Assembly: GCA_002362735.1 (NCBI GenBank)
Contig: DEUU01000410.1
Location: 1 to 7,335, forward strand
DNA from: Dehalococcoidia bacterium UBA3254
GTDB lineage: Bacteria > Chloroflexota > Dehalococcoidia > Dehalococcoidales > UBA3254
Direction: 5' to 3'
DNA: 7,335 nucleotides
The notes below the pieces were generated by a model. That model ran no database searches. It saw only the letters and a program-made list of their open reading frames with translations, and was not told the DNA's origin. Of this stretch, positions 3,972 to 7,335 are shown piece after piece (within the stretch, counting starts at the first letter, position 1; each line of letters starts with the position of its first letter). Both the position numbers and the translations under genes were made by a program.

Positions 3972-6785
3972 ATGATGATCGAATTACAGATTCCCGCTGC
4001 AACCTACAGGCTGCAGTTTAACCGCCAGTTCAGGTTTTCTGACGCTCTTTCTTGGATACCCTACTGGAGCCGCCTGGGTATCACCCATATTTATGCATCT
4101 CCTGTTTTCAAATCACGAAAGAATAGTATCCACGGTTATGATATTGTCGATCCGGAACAACTGAACCCGGAACTGGGACTGCCGTATGAATTCGAAAATT
4201 TAATTGCTGAAATTCACCATCACCAGATGGGCCTGGTCCTGGACCTGGTACCAAACCACATGGCCATCAGCCCGGAAAACCGGTTCTGGATGAACTTTCT
4301 GGAGGATGGATTCGATTCGCCCTACGCGGATTTTTTTGATATAAACTGGGACCCGTACTGTGCCGTAAGAGAAAAAAAGATAGTCCTTCCGGTACTGGGC
4401 AAGCCCTATATCCGCGCCCTGGAAGACCGTGAGATCATTTTATGTCTGGAAAATAGCAATTTAATTTTCAAATATTTTGACTTCCGGTTTCCTTTGAATC
4501 TTAAATCTGTTTTTAAGGTGCTGAAATATACTCTTTCGACCGTAAAGAACACTGCAAATAATGTGCGGGGCAAAGAACATGAATATTTGAATATTCTGAA
4601 TCCCTTCTTTCGCTTGAATCAAATCGGCGAACAGAGATCCACTTTCAATAAACGGATCAGAGAGTTGATCGAAGGTTCAACTGCATTTAAGGATTTGTTA
4701 CAGAAAAGTCTTTCTGAAATCAACTCGCAACCCGGCTTTCTGGATAAATTGCTACGACAGCAGATATACAGGTTAACATTCTGGAAGTCCGGGCGTAAAG
4801 ATATCAATTTCCGCCGTTTTTTTGATATCGACACCCTGATTGGCGTCCGGGTAGAAATACCCCGTGTTCTGGAAGCTACCCACTCTCTGGCATTTCGTCT
4901 GGCGAAAGAAGGCAGGGTCAACGGCTTCCGGATCGATCATATCGACGGTCTGAATGACCCCGAGGGGTATCTTCGCGCCTTGCGAAAGCGCCTGGATAAA
5001 AAGGAAAAGAGCATACATTCCCAATTCTATATTACAGTGGAAAAGATACTCACCGGAGATGAGCATTTGTCCGGTCGATGGCCGGTTCAGGGTACGACCG
5101 GATATGATTTTTTACGGATATTGAACGGCATTTTTATTTCTAAAAGAGGCCTGGCGGAGATGACTTACTCTTACAACCGGATCACCGGGTCGCGGGAATC
5201 TTTTGCCGATGTGGTTTATAGAAAAAAACGAAAGGCCATCACCGAACTTTTTCCTGGAGAAATCAACTCCCTGGCCTGCCAGGCCGCCAATCTGCCTCAA
5301 CAAAAAACTGAAGTCGGAAGTATTTCACTATCTCCTGTTAAGCAGGCATTGATCGAAATCACCGCCTGCCTGCCGGTCTATCGCACCTACATCCGGTCAT
5401 TTTCGATACCGGCATCCGACCGGAATAATCTTGATTTTGCTTTCCGCGAGGCGAAAACGAAATACGCTGCTCGTAACAACTCTCTGGACAATCTGGAGAA
5501 GATTATATTTCTCGAATTTCCGCCAAATTATCCAATGGATAAAAAAAATGAATCGCTGCGTTTCGTCATGCGCTGGCAGCAGTTTACCGGGCCGGTGATG
5601 GCTAAAGGACTGGAGGATACCGCGCTCTATTCCTATAACCGGTTGATATCAATGAACGTAATCGGAGCGGACAGAAAGCTTTTGCCAATCTCCGTCAGCG
5701 AATTTCATCGTTTCAACCATCGCCGGTTGAAATTCTGGCCTCATACATTTAATGCCTCTTCGACTCATGATACCAAGAGAAGCGAGGATGCCGGAGCCAG
5801 AATCAACATACTCTCAGAAATACCCGATGAATGGGACCGGAATCTTCTGCGCTGGAAACAGATAAATGGTCCGGCGAAAAGGATCGTAGGGGGAAAACCG
5901 CAGCCCGGTCCTGAAATAGAGGAGATTCTTTATCAAACTTTAATCGGATCATGGCCGTTATTGGAAGACGAAATACCCGAGTTCAGGGAGCGCATTAAAC
6001 AATTCATGGTGAAGGCAGTCCGGGAAGCCAAATCATATACATCCTGGCTTCATCCTGATCCGGAATATGAAAATGCCATAACCTCATTCTTAGGTTCCAT
6101 TATGGATGATTCAGTGAAAAATGAATTTCTGGAAAACTTCATTCCTTTTCAACAAAGGATTGCTTTTTACGGCGCGTTAAACTCACTATCACAATTGCTC
6201 CTCAAAATCACCTCTCCCGGCCTTCCGGACTTCTATCAGGGAATGGAGCTCTGGGATTTTAGTCTGGTTGATCCTGATAACCGCCGCCCGGTCGATTTCA
6301 CAAAACGCTCCCGATTTCTAGCCGATATAAATCTCCAGCATGAGCAGGACGTACCTTCCCTGATCAGAAATATCAGGGAGAAATGGAAAGATGGCAGAAT
6401 TAAGCTATTTGTGACCTGGAAAGCGTTAATTTTCCGGAGATCTAACCGTGTCCTGTTCGAAATTGGAAGGTATCTTCCACTAAAGATAATCGGAGATAAA
6501 AAAGATCACGCCGTGGCTTTTGCCAGGCAATATGGCCGTAAGTGGGCTATTTCGGTGGTGCCCCGTTTTTGCACCGGACTGTCAGAGCCTGGATCCCTAT
6601 CACTTGATATTGCGTCCTTCCCAAACAGTCATCTGGCGCTCCCCGAAGACGCACCTCAAGAATGGACGAATGTTTTTACCGGAGAAACAGTCGTCACCAG
6701 ACGAGATGAAGGGGGTATCCGGTTAAGAGATATTTTTGCCGTTTTTCCGGTAGCGCTGCTGGTCAGCGATTCAGCTCTTCACTGA
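3972..6785 (+). CDS. treY: Maltooligosyl trehalose synthase (TreY)
   Basis: TreY (GH13_26) is a cytoplasmic isomerase. It turns the reducing-end alpha-1,4 linkage of a malto-oligosaccharide into alpha,alpha-1,1, giving maltooligosyl trehalose for TreZ to cleave. The 937-residue protein opens with the typical ATYRLQF (10-16) and shows all four GH13 regions: DLVPNH (91-96); GFRIDHIDGL (318-327) with nucleophile D322; ITVEKIL (354-360) with acid/base E357; and SSTHDTKRSED (596-606) with D600. The TreY-specific GLPDFYQGMELWDF (750-763) and DPDNRRPVDF follow. Length is within the usual range for longer bacterial TreY proteins, and no frameshift is seen. The frame opens only at 3954, so ATG 3972 or 3975 is the start, but neither has a clear Shine-Dalgarno sequence. 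The 3' end overlaps the convergent debranching-enzyme gene by 23 bp. No treZ is in the window. Confidence 0.96.
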   Translation: MMIELQIPAATYRLQFNRQFRFSDALSWIPYWSRLGITHIYASPVFKSRKNSIHGYDIVDPEQLNPELGLPYEFENLIAEIHHHQMGLVLDLVPNHMAISPENRFWMNFLEDGFDSPYADFFDINWDPYCAVREKKIVLPVLGKPYIRALEDREIILCLENSNLIFKYFDFRFPLNLKSVFKVLKYTLSTVKNTANNVRGKEHEYLNILNPFFRLNQIGEQRSTFNKRIRELIEGSTAFKDLLQKSLSEINSQPGFLDKLLRQQIYRLTFWKSGRKDINFRRFFDIDTLIGVRVEIPRVLEATHSLAFRLAKEGRVNGFRIDHIDGLNDPEGYLRALRKRLDKKEKSIHSQFYITVEKILTGDEHLSGRWPVQGTTGYDFLRILNGIFISKRGLAEMTYSYNRITGSRESFADVVYRKKRKAITELFPGEINSLACQAANLPQQKTEVGSISLSPVKQALIEITACLPVYRTYIRSFSIPASDRNNLDFAFREAKTKYAARNNSLDNLEKIIFLEFPPNYPMDKKNESLRFVMRWQQFTGPVMAKGLEDTALYSYNRLISMNVIGADRKLLPISVSEFHRFNHRRLKFWPHTFNASSTHDTKRSEDAGARINILSEIPDEWDRNLLRWKQINGPAKRIVGGKPQPGPEIEEILYQTLIGSWPLLEDEIPEFRERIKQFMVKAVREAKSYTSWLHPDPEYENAITSFLGSIMDDSVKNEFLENFIPFQQRIAFYGALNSLSQLLLKITSPGLPDFYQGMELWDFSLVDPDNRRPVDFTKRSRFLADINLQHEQDVPSLIRNIREKWKDGRIKLFVTWKALIFRRSNRVLFEIGRYLPLKIIGDKKDHAVAFARQYGRKWAISVVPRFCTGLSEPGSLSLDIASFPNSHLALPEDAPQEWTNVFTGETVVTRRDEGGIRLRDIFAVFPVALLVSDSALH

Positions 6786-7335
6786 GCAAGATTAATGACC
6801 GTCCGCTAACTGCAATAGAATCGCCACTTTTAACCTGAAGGTCCTCCTCAGGTTCAGGATTGGAAGTATCGAAGGCGACCTTCCAGCCCGCATTTGACAA
6901 AAAACCAGGTATCCTGAAATCTACCGTTTCATGATGTGAATTCAGAATTAATATCAGAGAATTATCGGTCTGGGCATTCCCATCTTCATCGATCTCACCA
7001 GGGATTTCTCCTATTAAAAACAGACCGATGCAGCGTATCCACTGGGAACCCCAATCCTGATCGTTCATCTCCTGGCCATCCGGCCGCAGCCAGATGATAT
7101 CTTTAATATTAGACCCCCTGATTGGCCGGCCCTGAAAAAAGTTACGCCGGCGAAGGACCGGATGATTGTGACGAAAACTTGTCAGGAGCTTTGTAAAATC
7201 AAGGAGCTTCTTGTTCTTTTCATCCAGGTCCCAGTTAAACCAGGTTATCTCGTTATCCTGGCAATAAGCATTGTTGTTGCCCAATTGCGTGCGGCGGCAC
7301 TCGTCGCCGGCCAGCAGCATCGGCACGCCCTGCGA
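6763..7335 (-). CDS. glgX: Glycogen debranching enzyme GlgX/TreX type, C-terminal part (5' end beyond window)
   Basis: This is the last 190 codons of a GH13_11 isoamylase-type enzyme that hydrolyses alpha-1,6 branches of glycogen or limit dextrins in the cytoplasm. The frame is open to the window edge (reading SQGVPMLLAGDE), so the gene starts to the right. Family signatures are GDECRRTQLGNNNAYCQDNE at the end of the catalytic barrel, FRHNHPVLRRRNFFQGRPI, DIIWLRPDGQEM followed by NDQDW, and a C-terminal beta-sandwich with LILILNSHHETVDFRIPG, ending LLSEELNR. The catalytic residues lie upstream and cannot be checked. GlgX and TreX cannot be separated from this part, though the treY neighbour favours a role in feeding linear glucans to trehalose synthesis. 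It converges on treY and overlaps its last 23 bp; in many bacteria treX, treY and treZ run in the same direction. Confidence 0.93.
   Translation of the reverse strand, partial: SQGVPMLLAGDECRRTQLGNNNAYCQDNEITWFNWDLDEKNKKLLDFTKLLTSFRHNHPVLRRRNFFQGRPIRGSNIKDIIWLRPDGQEMNDQDWGSQWIRCIGLFLIGEIPGEIDEDGNAQTDNSLILILNSHHETVDFRIPGFLSNAGWKVAFDTSNPEPEEDLQVKSGDSIAVSGRSLILLSEELNR

Noticed and set aside
4619..5066. Minus-strand open frames of about 100 codons within treY
   Set aside because: They are antisense to the region carrying the GH13 nucleophile motif and two of them overlap each other, as expected for chance frames.
1..7335. CRISPR array, insertion sequence or toxin-antitoxin/defence system
   Set aside because: I found no regularly spaced repeats, transposase motifs, terminal inverted repeats or small toxin-like gene pair on either strand.

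Overview
The window reads as ordinary bacterial chromosome of moderate G+C content. It holds the 3' end of a tRNA gene, two genes for exported enzymes, and part of a glycogen/trehalose (GH13) locus. Bacterial signs are a CCA-encoding tRNA, a rho-independent terminator, purine-rich Shine-Dalgarno sequences, a lipobox signal peptide and a probable TTG start. A Pro/Ser/Thr-rich lipoprotein linker next to TreY and GlgX-type enzymes would suit Chloroflexota, but that is a guess and the sequence does not settle the phylum.

Layout: bases 1-18 are the T-arm/acceptor end of a tRNA, followed by a perfect 12-bp terminator hairpin (35-70). A 315-bp stretch without a convincing gene leads to an exported arylsulfate sulfotransferase (386-1945, +). 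After 127 bp comes a lipoprotein of the phospholipase C/acid phosphatase (phosphoesterase) family (2073-3680, +), which has an extra small beta-rich module before the catalytic domain. A 291-bp intergenic region (3681-3971) contains a 20-bp-period direct repeat, a perfect -10 hexamer, a Shine-Dalgarno sequence leading into a five-codon ORF, and a minus-strand promoter candidate. Then comes full-length maltooligosyl trehalose synthase TreY (3972-6785, +). The C-terminal part of a GlgX/TreX-type glycogen debranching enzyme runs in from the right edge on the minus strand (6763-7335).

Functional reading: the debranching enzyme releases linear malto-oligosaccharides from glycogen, and TreY isomerises their reducing-end linkage to give maltooligosyl trehalose. 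The third enzyme, TreZ, which would release trehalose, is not in the window. treY and the debranching gene converge and overlap by 23 bp instead of forming the common co-directional operon. The sulfotransferase and the phosphoesterase are both predicted to act outside the cytoplasmic membrane and could be co-transcribed, but nothing in the sequence shows a shared substrate.

I did not find a clearly new system. The points most worth checking are the treY leader, the treY/debranching-enzyme overlap, the domain fusion in the phosphoesterase, and the absence of a possible disulfide in the sulfotransferase.
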